A stretch of 5,125 nucleotides of DNA from Anaerolineae bacterium (GCA_016929795.1 JAFGIA010000389.1:1-5125); one strand, 5' to 3'. Positions 1 to 5,125 are shown, numbered from the stretch's first letter. Notes: a model not told the origin generated them from the sequence alone. Made by a program: numbers and translations.

Positions 1-2
1 AG

Positions 3-85
3 TGCCCCGGAGAGGACTTGAACCTCCACGCCCTTGCGGGCACAGGTCCTCAACCTGCCGCGTATGCCAATTCCGCCACCGGGGC
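3..85 (-). tRNA. tRNA-Leu (anticodon GAG)
   Basis: The minus strand folds into a complete class II (long variable arm) tRNA of 83 nt. The 7-bp acceptor stem pairs GCCCCGG (85-79) with CCGGGGC (10-4), and the discriminator base is A at position 3. The D stem is GCG/CGC. The 5-bp anticodon stem closes the loop TTGAGGA, with anticodon GAG at 51-49, which reads CUC and CUU leucine codons. The variable arm is a 4-bp GCCC/GGGC stem capped by a GCAA tetraloop. The T loop is TTCAAGT on a 5-bp stem with one G-U pair. The long variable arm and A discriminator fit leucine identity. The CCA end is not encoded, since CT follows the discriminator, so CCA must be added after transcription. It lies directly behind its own consensus promoter. 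Confidence 0.96.
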
Positions 86-100
86 GTAATTCCGGGACGG

Positions 101-129
101 ATTATACTTCGGGTCGTACGGTTTGTCAA
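101..129 (-). promoter_or_regulatory. Perfect consensus sigma-70 promoter of tRNA-Leu
   Basis: On the minus strand TTGACA (129-124) is followed by a 17-nt spacer and TATAAT (106-101). All twelve hexamer bases and the spacing match the bacterial housekeeping consensus. Initiation is expected near position 94, about 9 nt upstream of the mature tRNA 5' end at 85. The bases just after the -10 box (CCGTCCCGG) are GC-rich, like the discriminators of stringently controlled stable-RNA promoters; that regulatory reading is inference. The promoter fits in the 59-bp gap between the Nudix stop codon and the tRNA. Confidence 0.88.
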
Positions 130-144
130 TTTAGCGCCAGCCGG

Positions 145-624
145 TTACCGAAACACCGCTTCGCGCCGCTCTTGCACCGCATCGGCAATACGAAGCGCGT
201 GATCGCACACCAGGGGCTCGGGCAGGGCATCGGGCGCAAAGTAGCGCACGTCGAGCGACTCGTCGCCGTCGGCGCGCAGCCTGCCGCCCACGACCCTGCA
301 CTCGAACGTGGTGGCGACAAAGTGTACCTCATCGCCGTTGGAATAGGTGATGTGTGTATAAGCCGGATCGGAATAGACGCCGACGATGCGTACCGGCTCT
401 ACCTCCAGCCCGGTTTCTTCCAAGACCTCGCGCACGACGGCGTCGGCGATCCGCTCGCCGGGCTCCATCATCCCGCCGGGCAGCGACCAGCCGCGCCCAT
501 CGCCACGATGGATGAGCAGGACGCGACCCACGTCGTCGCGGATGATCGCCGCGGCGCCAGGCGTGAGAAGTAGGGCGTGCCCAACTTTGGATCGTAGATC
601 CAGGATATATTCAGGTGTTGGCAT
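145..624 (-). CDS. Nudix hydrolase (MutT/ADP-ribose pyrophosphatase-like)
   Basis: This 159-residue protein has a complete Nudix box at residues 51-73. The pattern GX5EX7REUXEEXGU is satisfied by G51, E57, R65-E66, E69-E70, G72 and L73; the glutamates bind the divalent metal. Nudix enzymes hydrolyse nucleoside diphosphates linked to another moiety (damaged NTPs, ADP-ribose, NAD(H) or sugar nucleotides). The N-terminal pattern [11 protein letters not shown], followed by a conserved beta strand, resembles a bacterial Nudix subgroup of unassigned substrate, so no specific reaction is claimed. Length is normal for a single-domain cytosolic Nudix protein. The ATG at 624 is supported by GGAGGT with 6-nt spacing. 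It starts 3 bp after the flavin oxidoreductase gene, so it is the distal gene of that operon. A link to nicotinamide or flavin nucleotide turnover is possible but speculative. Confidence 0.95.
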   Translation of the reverse strand: MPTPEYILDLRSKVGHALLLTPGAAAIIRDDVGRVLLIHRGDGRGWSLPGGMMEPGERIADAVVREVLEETGLEVEPVRIVGVYSDPAYTHITYSNGDEVHFVATTFECRVVGGRLRADGDESLDVRYFAPDALPEPLVCDHALRIADAVQERREAVFR

Positions 625-627
625 TGC

Positions 628-1758
628 TCAACCTCCACATTTGCAGGCGATTCCCTCGCCCATTCCGTTTGGCCAGCATCTGCCGCACGAGTGGCACGCC
701 GCCGCCGCTGCCTGACCGGCGAGCAGGCGTCGTGGCAGGTCAGGCTCGCGGATCAGCGGGCGGCACATGGCGACGAAATCGGCGTCACCGCTGGTCAGCA
801 CCTCGTCGATCACGGCGCGCGTGCGCAGTCCGCCGACGAGGATCAGTGGCAGCGGCGTCGCTGCCCGCGCGCGCTGCGCCAGCCGTCGAAAGTATGCCTC
901 GGGATGGCGCGTGCCGACCCCGCGGCGGATGCTAAAGTTCGTTGTCCCCCCACCGTCGCCGCTGCTCACCTCGACCGCATCCAACCCCATCTCTGCCAGT
1001 CTCCCCACGATGCGCGTCCCGTCGTCGAGAGTCAGCCCGCCGGGCACTCGCTCTGGATTGTCTATCATCCCAAGCTTCACAAAGAGGGGATAGTCGCGCC
1101 CTACCTGCCCGCGCACCGCCTCGCACACGGCGGTCAGAAACCTGAGCCGGCGCTCAAAGTCGCCTCCCCACGTATCCGTGCGATGGTTCGTGTAGGGCGA
1201 CAGGAATTGGCTGATCAGGTAGCCGTGCGCCGCGTGAATCTGCACAGCGTCAAACCCGGCCAATTGCGCACGCCGCGCCGCGTTGCCGAATGCATCGGCC
1301 GCTGTCACGACTTCTGCGTGGCTCATCTCACGCGCCATTCGCTCTCCAGCGATGGAGGCCTGCACCCGGGGGGAGGGCATGGCCGACGGGGCGAGTGGTT
1401 GTATGCCAAGCATGGGGTCGACTTGCCGCCCAGCGTGGTTGATCTGCATAGCCACCAACCCACCCGCGTCGTGCACTGCCGCCACCAGCGTGGAGAGCCC
1501 ATCGATCAAGGTGTCACAAAAGGCACCGAGCATCTCGGGGTGTGCTTTGCCGGCCGGCAATACGTAGGCGTGGCCCGTCACGATCAGGCCCACACCACCG
1601 TCTGCCAGCGAGCGATACAGATCGATCAGTGCCGGGGTTACCCGCCCGGCATGTTCTGCTGCCAACCGCTCGGCCGTCGCCGAGCGTATCAGGCGGTTGG
1701 GCACCACCAGACTGCCGATCTGCCCTGTTGCGTCAAGCGCTACCTTATGCATCGTCAC
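628..1758 (-). CDS. NADH:flavin oxidoreductase, Old Yellow Enzyme family
   Basis: This 376-residue protein is a single FMN-binding TIM barrel of the OYE family, which reduces activated C=C bonds (enoates, enals, dienoyl-CoA-like substrates) with NAD(P)H. Visible marks are the first-strand motif NRLIRSATAE (21-30), QINHAGRQ (105-112), the substrate-anion-binding pair H175-A-A-H178 in QIHAAHGYL, the following FLSP...NHRTDTWGGDFERR stretch, and the FMN-phosphate motif LVGG (307-310) with CRPLIREPDLP (332-342). The C-terminus carries C355, C358, C361, C372 and C374, a CxxCxxC-x10-CxC cluster. It recalls the 4Fe-4S ligands of 2,4-dienoyl-CoA reductase and trimethylamine dehydrogenase, but the protein lacks their second flavin/NAD domains. 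The start is GTG at 1758, with GAGG 5 nt upstream (1764-1767); ATG at 1752 is an alternative with 11-nt spacing. It heads a two-gene operon with the Nudix gene. The natural substrate cannot be told. Confidence 0.95.
   Translation of the reverse strand: MTMHKVALDATGQIGSLVVPNRLIRSATAERLAAEHAGRVTPALIDLYRSLADGGVGLIVTGHAYVLPAGKAHPEMLGAFCDTLIDGLSTLVAAVHDAGGLVAMQINHAGRQVDPMLGIQPLAPSAMPSPRVQASIAGERMAREMSHAEVVTAADAFGNAARRAQLAGFDAVQIHAAHGYLISQFLSPYTNHRTDTWGGDFERRLRFLTAVCEAVRGQVGRDYPLFVKLGMIDNPERVPGGLTLDDGTRIVGRLAEMGLDAVEVSSGDGGGTTNFSIRRGVGTRHPEAYFRRLAQRARAATPLPLILVGGLRTRAVIDEVLTSGDADFVAMCRPLIREPDLPRRLLAGQAAAAACHSCGRCWPNGMGEGIACKCGG
631..636 (-). promoter_or_regulatory. Nudix ribosome binding site inside the oxidoreductase stop region
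   Basis: The minus-strand sequence GGAGGT TGA GCA ATG places a strong Shine-Dalgarno site in the last two glycine codons of the upstream gene. Its TGA stop comes next, and the Nudix ATG starts 3 nt after that stop. Ribosomes ending the first gene finish on the initiation site of the second, a layout typical of translational coupling. Confidence 0.85.
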
Positions 1759-1807
1759 CGTTGCCTCGATCCTGTTGTGATGTCAGAAGAAGGAGCAGCC
1801 GACAGGT

Positions 1808-1833
1808 GCGCGCGGTCTTGTGGGGCCGCGCGC
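1808..1833 (-). other. GC hairpin between zinc-ribbon and oxidoreductase genes
   Basis: GCGCGCGG (1808-1815) and CCGCGCGC (1826-1833) form a perfect 8-bp inverted repeat around a 10-nt loop, in the 97-bp gap 1759-1855. On the minus strand it follows the zinc-ribbon stop codon by about 22 nt. There is no immediate U tract; a pyrimidine-rich TCCTTCTTCT comes about 15 nt later. It may be a weak terminator, an attenuator or an mRNA 3'-end stabiliser. I see no convincing separate promoter in this gap for the oxidoreductase gene. Confidence 0.45.
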
Positions 1834-1855
1834 TCTGCATGCTCTATTCTGCTGC

Positions 1856-2437
1856 CTAGATTGCCCGTAACAGGAGAAGCAGCACAAAGCCCACAAGGCC
1901 CACCAGCGTCAGGGTGAGCAAGATCACGACGGCGACGAGATAGCGCCCCTGGCTCCCTGCTGCCTCTCCGCTCTCCACAGGGCGAAGTGTGGGATAGATG
2001 CGCTCGCGTACCTCGCGCGGCGCCCGCGTCTTGGGGAGTTCTTCCAGCCAGTCGGGCAGCTCTGGATCCTCCAGCTTGATCGACTCATCGGGCACGAAGG
2101 AGAAGGTGTCGGGCGAAGCTGTGGGGAGAGGGGCACGCGCCGGGGCCGGCGAGGGCGGTGTGGCCGCGGATGTGACCATAAAGTCTTCGCCTGCCAGCGC
2201 AAGCTGCCTCAGGTTGAGCGCGATGCCGGTCAGGCTCTGGCCGCATTGGTTGCAATAGTCGCCGTCAGGTACCACGCGGTGGCAACGTGGGCAAAGCACC
2301 ATCTCCCCACCCCGCAGCAGGGTGCCACACTGCCTGCAAAAGAACCCGGTCTCGGGTGCACCACACTCGGAGCAGAAGAGACCTTCCTCGGATGCGTTTG
2401 TGTCCTCAGTTGCGTCAGTGAACACGTCTGAAGCCAT
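1856..2437 (-). CDS. Double zinc-ribbon protein with C-terminal membrane anchor
   Basis: This 193-residue protein has two tandem zinc ribbons. The first uses C22xxC25 and C34xxC37, the second C49xxC52 and C62xxC65, eight cysteines in the DZANK-like treble pattern. A linker rich in Ala and Pro (about 90-110) follows, then an acidic segment containing PDWLEELP (128-135), a basic patch (about 136-146), and one strong hydrophobic helix at about 166-190 ending in RAI. There is no N-terminal signal peptide, so the ribbons should face the cytoplasm and the protein should be inserted by its tail. Zinc ribbons of this type bind protein or nucleic acid; the partner is unknown. The ATG at 2437 has AAGGGAG (2445-2451) 7 nt upstream and a promoter just beyond. 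No named family is recognised. Similar ribbon-plus-PDWL proteins are, from memory, common in Chloroflexota. Confidence 0.88.
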   Translation of the reverse strand: MASDVFTDATEDTNASEEGLFCSECGAPETGFFCRQCGTLLRGGEMVLCPRCHRVVPDGDYCNQCGQSLTGIALNLRQLALAGEDFMVTSAATPPSPAPARAPLPTASPDTFSFVPDESIKLEDPELPDWLEELPKTRAPREVRERIYPTLRPVESGEAAGSQGRYLVAVVILLTLTLVGLVGFVLLLLLRAI

Positions 2438-2469
2438 AGCCCGGCTCCCTTCCCATTGTAGTCAAGCTC

Positions 2470-2498
2470 ATTGTACCCTATGCAGGCGAAAAGTTCAA
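2470..2498 (-). promoter_or_regulatory. Sigma-70 promoter of the zinc-ribbon gene
   Basis: On the minus strand TTGAAC (2498-2493) is followed by a 17-nt spacer and TACAAT (2475-2470), ten of twelve consensus matches at ideal spacing. The predicted start near 2463 gives a leader of about 26 nt that holds the AAGGGAG ribosome binding site. A second TACAAT at 2460-2455 has no -35 partner at suitable distance. Confidence 0.72.
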
Positions 2499-2606
2499 GT
2501 CTCGGCCGATCCAACTTTTCTCGCGCTGGCCGGTCTCGGACCGAACCTGAGCAGTCGGGGGGGGAGCACAAGCCGGGGAGAGGGCTGACAGTGCGCCAGG
2601 GTTGAT

Positions 2607-2634
2607 TTGTCACAGGCAGAGAATATGGTATAAT
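2607..2634 (+). promoter_or_regulatory. Extended -10 sigma-70 promoter of the lipoprotein gene
   Basis: TTGTCA (2607-2612) lies 16 nt before a perfect TATAAT (2629-2634), which is preceded by the extended -10 dinucleotide TG at 2626-2627. Transcription should start near 2641, giving a leader of about 113 nt before the ATG at 2754, longer than needed for translation alone. Confidence 0.75.
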
Positions 2635-2683
2635 GGCGCCTGTTCTGCTCGCCGCGCCCGGCGGGACGTACAGGGAGAGGGAG

Positions 2684-2692
2684 ATGCGCTGA
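2684..2692 (+). other. Possible two-codon micro-ORF in the lipoprotein leader
   Basis: ATG CGC TGA follows AGGGAG (2672-2677) at 6-nt spacing, so a ribosome could load and stop after Met-Arg within the leader. The purine-rich tract might equally be accidental. A regulatory role is inference only. Confidence 0.25.
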
Positions 2693-2753
2693 GGACAGTG
2701 CTGACCTCGGCGATTGTCTATGTCTGCGCCGGGCGAAACTATGGGGAGGAGTG

Positions 2754-3539
2754 ATGAACAGAATGAAAAATCGGATCCTGATCGTGGTGGTGGCAGTGGC
2801 CACCATCATCGGACTGCTGGCCTGCTCGACCGGGTCGTTGATCTCCCGCACCCAGCCGACGGTCACGCCCACCAAGACGCCCAAGCCAACCTTCACGGCG
2901 ACGTCCACGCCGACCAACACGCCGATTCCCACAGATACGCCGACGCCAACGTCGACTGCGACGCCCACACCGGAAGCGACGAATACGCCGATCATCTTGA
3001 CCGCGACGCCCACAGACACGCCGCCACCTACGGACACGCCGGAGCCGACCGTGCCGCCGACGAACACACCGAGGCCGACGGCCAAACCAACCAGCAAGCC
3101 GCGTCCCCAGCCCACGGCGACCAAGCCGGCGGGACCGACAAATACGCCGGTGCCCCAGTTCCAGTATCAGGGCATGATTGGAGGCGGCTTTCCCAACTGC
3201 GGTATGACTGGAGTGAAGGGAACGATCAAAACGAGCTCCGGAAGCCCTGTTCCGGGCGTCACTGTGGCGGTGTGGACGGATGGCTGGGAAGGAACCGTGT
3301 CCAACCCGTCGAACAGTGCCGGTCAATGGGATGTCTCTCACGATACCGTAGCCAAAGCGGGTACGTGGTATGTCCAGGTGGTAAGGGCCGAGACGTGCAA
3401 ACGCACAGCGGACGGAAATGGATATACCGCAATGGGATGCGAACCGCTATCGAACAAGGTAACTGTGATCACGACGGCCCACTGCTCAGGTGAGGGTGCC
3501 GTCCAGGTGCCAGTGGTGGACTTTATCAAGCAGTATTAG
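2754..3539 (+). CDS. Secreted lipoprotein with Thr-Pro stalk and C-terminal beta-sandwich-like domain
   Basis: This protein has 261 residues from the ATG at 2754. Basic residues (RMKNR) precede a hydrophobic segment ending in the lipobox GLLAC, with Cys24 as the predicted lipidation site, so it should be anchored on the outer face of the cytoplasmic membrane. Residues 33-134 are a TP/PT-rich low-complexity stalk. The remaining part (about 135-261) has a Val-Gly-Thr pattern (VKGTIKTSSGSPVPGVTV, then AGTWYVQVV) like carboxypeptidase-regulatory or Ig-like beta-sandwich domains. Cys149, Cys215, Cys229 and Cys244 could form two disulfides outside the cell. From memory, stalk-plus-GTWYVQVV proteins recur in Chloroflexota; ligand and function are unknown. 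GGAGG (2745-2749) lies 4 nt before the ATG; GTG at 2751 is too close and ATG at 2763 is farther (13 nt). It has its own promoter and converges with the flotillin gene. Confidence 0.9.
   Translation: MNRMKNRILIVVVAVATIIGLLACSTGSLISRTQPTVTPTKTPKPTFTATSTPTNTPIPTDTPTPTSTATPTPEATNTPIILTATPTDTPPPTDTPEPTVPPTNTPRPTAKPTSKPRPQPTATKPAGPTNTPVPQFQYQGMIGGGFPNCGMTGVKGTIKTSSGSPVPGVTVAVWTDGWEGTVSNPSNSAGQWDVSHDTVAKAGTWYVQVVRAETCKRTADGNGYTAMGCEPLSNKVTVITTAHCSGEGAVQVPVVDFIKQY
2850..3155 (+). repeat. Thr-Pro-rich low-complexity coding repeat
   Basis: This segment of the lipoprotein gene is built from degenerate copies of short units such as ACGCCGACG and ACGCCCACA, encoding TPT, TNTP, TDTP and similar. Units vary in length and codon choice, so it is an imperfect repeat, not a clean microsatellite. 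Its skewed composition also opens long false reading frames on both strands. Confidence 0.8.
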
Positions 3540-3605
3540 CCTATAGCACAAGGCCGGCCCGGCCCTCCAACCGAGCCGCAACAAAACCATACAATGCAAG
3601 GGAAT

Positions 3606-3634
3606 GCCGGCCCCCACTTATTGCGGGGGCCGGC
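3606..3634. terminator. Bidirectional hairpin between convergent genes
   Basis: GCCGGCCCCC (3606-3615) and GGGGGCCGGC (3625-3634) form a perfect 10-bp stem, all G-C, with a 9-nt loop. It sits 66 bp past the lipoprotein stop and 33 bp past the flotillin stop, so it can serve both convergent transcripts. Neither side has an adjacent T run; on the minus strand the nearest (TTTTGTT) begins about 20 nt beyond. Either it terminates without a classic U tract or it marks and protects 3' ends. Confidence 0.65.
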
Positions 3635-3667
3635 TCGATCAATGAGTGGTCGGGTTAGTCGGGTGTA

Positions 3668-5125
3668 TCAGGCGACTGGCGTGCTGCTCCCGTCGCCAAC
3701 TGCCTTCTGGCCAATGCCGGGCAGCGACTGGAGCGCCTGCATCAGGTCGATGCCGGTCAGCGCCTCGACGGTGGCCGGCACCTGGGCGATGATATTCGTC
3801 ACGTCGGCCGTCAGCTTGCTCGCCCCCGCGCCGTCGCCGTTGCCACCAATGATGACGATCCGGTCCGTTTGCGCCAGTGGCTGAGCAATCGCCGCCGCTA
3901 GCTCCGGCAGCGCCTCGATGAGCTGCTGGATGATGGCCGCCTGGTTGTACTGCTGCCACGCGGCGGCCTTCTTTTCCATCGCCTCGGCCTCGGACAGACC
4001 ACGGGCGCGGATGATCTCGGCCTCTGCCAGGCCGCGGGCGCGGATGGCCTCGGCCTCACCCTGGCCGCGGAGCCTGGTGGCTGCCGCTTCACCTTCGGCC
4101 TCAGTCTCTGTCTGGAACTTGTGCGCGCTCGCCAGCGTCTCGATCCGGTAGCGCTCCGCCGCTGCCGGCTTGTGCACGGTCGCTTCCAGCTCTTGCTGCT
4201 TGCGCAGCACCTCTTGCTGCTGGACCTCGATCTGCTTTTGCTTCGACACGACCTCGATCTGGATCTCTTGGGCCTTGATGTCCTGGGTCGTGATCTTTTC
4301 CTGGAGCGTGGTTGCCAGGTTGGCCTTGACCTCCTGGCGGTTCGATTCCTCGTCGTACTGCGCCTTCTGGACGCGGTACTCTTTTTGCGACTCAGCGATG
4401 CGCGTCTCGGCGCCATACTTGGCGGTCTCGCCCTGTTGGCGCGCAAGGGCGGACTGGATCGTGGCGTCGCGGGCAGCGTTCGCCTGGGCGATCGTCGCGT
4501 CACGCTGCGCCTCAGCCTCGCCCTTGACGGCGTCGCGCTTGACCTCGGCGGTGCGGGTGCGGCCGAGCGACTCCAGGTACTCTTTGTCGTCGCGGATGTC
4601 CTTGATGACAAAGGAGACGATCTCGAGGCCCATGTTGGCCAGGTCGCCGCCCGACACCTCGAGCACCTTTTGGGCAAAGGCATCGCGGTCGCGATAGATC
4701 TCTTCAACCGTGAGCATGCCCAGGATGGCGCGCAGGTGACCGGCCAGCGTCTCGTGCGCGACGTAGATGATGCCCTCCGGCCCCTTGCTCAGGAACTGCT
4801 CAGCGGCGGTATAGATCGACGCATCGTCGCCGCGGATCTTGATCTGGGCCACACCGTCGACGTGCACGGGCACACCCTGGATGGTGTAGACGCTGCGCAC
4901 CTCGACCTCGATCGTCAGGATCTCCATCGACAGGACGTCGACGCGCTCGAGCACCGGCAAGATAAAGGTGCCGCCGCCCTTGACCACACGGAAGCCCACG
5001 ATCTCTCTCTGGCCCGTCACCGGGTTCAAGAACTGCCGCTTGCGGCCCGACACGACGAGTACCTGGTTGGGGCCGACCTTTTTGTAGCGGCTGGCGTAAA
5101 AGCCCAGGCCGACGAACACGACAAA
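3668..5125 (-). CDS. Flotillin-family SPFH/Band 7 protein (5' end outside window)
   Basis: The frame is open through the right edge and 485 residues are visible. Numbered from the valine codon at 5119, residues 1-8 are the hydrophobic end of a membrane segment, followed by basic SRYKK (10-14) and GPNQVLVVSGRKR. About 15-180 is the SPFH/Band 7 domain. About 185-385 is a long coiled coil rich in Ala, Glu, Gln and Arg, including three 11-residue EA repeats (348-380). The C-terminal part has AAIIQQLIEALPELAAAIAQPL, then RIVIIGGNGDGAG (420-432) and a final helical region, the usual flotillin order. Flotillins oligomerise at the inner membrane face and organise membrane microdomains. The GTG at 5119 is internal: it has no room for a ribosome site and would cut the anchor, so the true start lies upstream. 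An NfeD partner is often next door in other genomes but cannot be checked here. Confidence 0.95.
   Translation of the reverse strand, partial: FVVFVGLGFYASRYKKVGPNQVLVVSGRKRQFLNPVTGQREIVGFRVVKGGGTFILPVLERVDVLSMEILTIEVEVRSVYTIQGVPVHVDGVAQIKIRGDDASIYTAAEQFLSKGPEGIIYVAHETLAGHLRAILGMLTVEEIYRDRDAFAQKVLEVSGGDLANMGLEIVSFVIKDIRDDKEYLESLGRTRTAEVKRDAVKGEAEAQRDATIAQANAARDATIQSALARQQGETAKYGAETRIAESQKEYRVQKAQYDEESNRQEVKANLATTLQEKITTQDIKAQEIQIEVVSKQKQIEVQQQEVLRKQQELEATVHKPAAAERYRIETLASAHKFQTETEAEGEAAATRLRGQGEAEAIRARGLAEAEIIRARGLSEAEAMEKKAAAWQQYNQAAIIQQLIEALPELAAAIAQPLAQTDRIVIIGGNGDGAGASKLTADVTNIIAQVPATVEALTGIDLMQALQSLPGIGQKAVGDGSSTPVA
3980..4078 (-). repeat. Three tandem 33-bp repeats in the flotillin coiled coil
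   Basis: Units 4078-4046, 4045-4013 and 4012-3980 (minus strand) each encode 11 residues of the form [TI]RxRG[QL]xEAE[AI]. The last two share RARGL and most codons, which points to fairly recent duplication. An 11-residue period suits a hendecad coiled coil and is typical of flotillin EA-rich regions. Confidence 0.8.

Larger units (their letters stand above)
2438..2753. other. Divergent intergenic region
   Basis: This stretch of 316 bp separates the minus-strand zinc-ribbon gene from the plus-strand lipoprotein gene. It contains the two back-to-back promoters, whose -35 boxes lie about 108 bp apart. Between them are a run of eight G's (2559-2566 region) and a 5-bp inverted repeat CGGTC-TCG-GACCG near 2530-2545, a possible small operator. 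The right part (about 2641-2753) is the transcribed leader of the lipoprotein gene, with a 5-bp CGCCG/CGGCG hairpin near 2650-2665 and a possible micro-ORF. I recognise no riboswitch or known small RNA. Confidence 0.6.

Noticed and set aside
3..145. tRNA as an integration (att) site for a mobile element
   Set aside because: The tRNA is intact and the flanking genes are housekeeping. No integrase or repeated tRNA 3' end is seen in the window.
34..573. Plus-strand open frame of 179 codons across the tRNA and Nudix gene
   Set aside because: It runs through the antisense of a tRNA and of a complete Nudix gene and shows no domain or ribosome binding site.
691..1917. Long plus-strand open frame of 408 codons antisense to the oxidoreductase
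   Set aside because: It is opposite a gene with complete family motifs, has a basic, Arg/His-rich nonsense composition, no recognisable domain, and comes from the lack of stop codons in GC-rich DNA.
2455..2460. Second TACAAT as another -10 box for the zinc-ribbon gene
   Set aside because: No -35-like hexamer lies 15-19 nt upstream, and a start from it would leave a leader too short to be comfortable.
2495..3124. Minus-strand frame encoding a Gly-Val-rich repeat protein
   Set aside because: The GVGVGV pattern is the reverse complement of the Thr-Pro codons of the lipoprotein stalk. It lacks a credible ribosome binding site, and its end overlaps the zinc-ribbon promoter.
2850..3155. Regular repeats suggestive of a CRISPR array
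   Set aside because: Units are short, degenerate and contiguous with no unique spacers, and they encode a Thr-Pro stalk in frame.
2714..3493. Plus-strand frame of 259 codons, rich in Asp and His, overlapping the lipoprotein gene
   Set aside because: It is a shifted reading of the TP repeat. The lipoprotein frame has a signal peptide, lipobox and domain pattern; this one has none.
3552..3564. GGCCGGCCCGGCC as a second terminator
   Set aside because: Only a 4-bp stem with a usable loop can form and there is no T run; the perfect hairpin at 3606-3634 is far stronger.
3898..4707. Minus-strand Arg/Ser-rich frame inside the flotillin gene
   Set aside because: It is an out-of-frame reading of the coiled coil, dominated by Arg and Ser, with no independent features.

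Overview
The window looks like ordinary chromosomal DNA from a GC-rich bacterium. The most likely group is Chloroflexota (Anaerolineae-like). This is inferred from the Thr-Pro-rich lipoprotein stalk, the tail-anchored zinc-ribbon protein with an acidic PDWL stretch, and the general style of the gene set; no rRNA or marker gene is present to prove it. Coding density is high. No transposase, CRISPR array, phage gene or plasmid gene is visible.

Layout. Positions 3-2437 hold four genes, all on the minus strand, read from high to low coordinates: a zinc-ribbon membrane protein (2437-1856), an Old Yellow Enzyme-type NADH:flavin oxidoreductase (1758-628), a Nudix hydrolase (624-145) and tRNA-Leu(GAG) (85-3). 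The zinc-ribbon gene has a good sigma-70 promoter. The oxidoreductase and Nudix genes are 3 bp apart, and the Nudix ribosome binding site lies inside the last codons of the oxidoreductase gene, so the two are almost certainly co-transcribed and probably translationally coupled. The tRNA has its own promoter with perfect consensus hexamers and spacing.

Positions 2438-2753 are a divergent intergenic region. Its left side drives the zinc-ribbon gene. Its right side holds an extended -10 promoter and a leader of about 113 nt, including a possible two-codon micro-ORF, ahead of a plus-strand lipoprotein gene (2754-3539). The lipoprotein has a lipobox, a stalk of about 100 residues rich in Thr and Pro, and a C-terminal beta-sandwich-like domain with four cysteines. 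It converges on a flotillin/SPFH gene (minus, 3668 to beyond the right edge). A perfect 10-bp GC hairpin sits between the two stop codons.

Functionally the window mixes housekeeping (tRNA, nucleotide sanitation, flavin redox) with cell-envelope genes (lipoprotein, flotillin, tail-anchored zinc ribbon). I see no convincing new multi-gene system. The least explained items are the zinc-ribbon protein, the lipoprotein's C-terminal domain and its leader.
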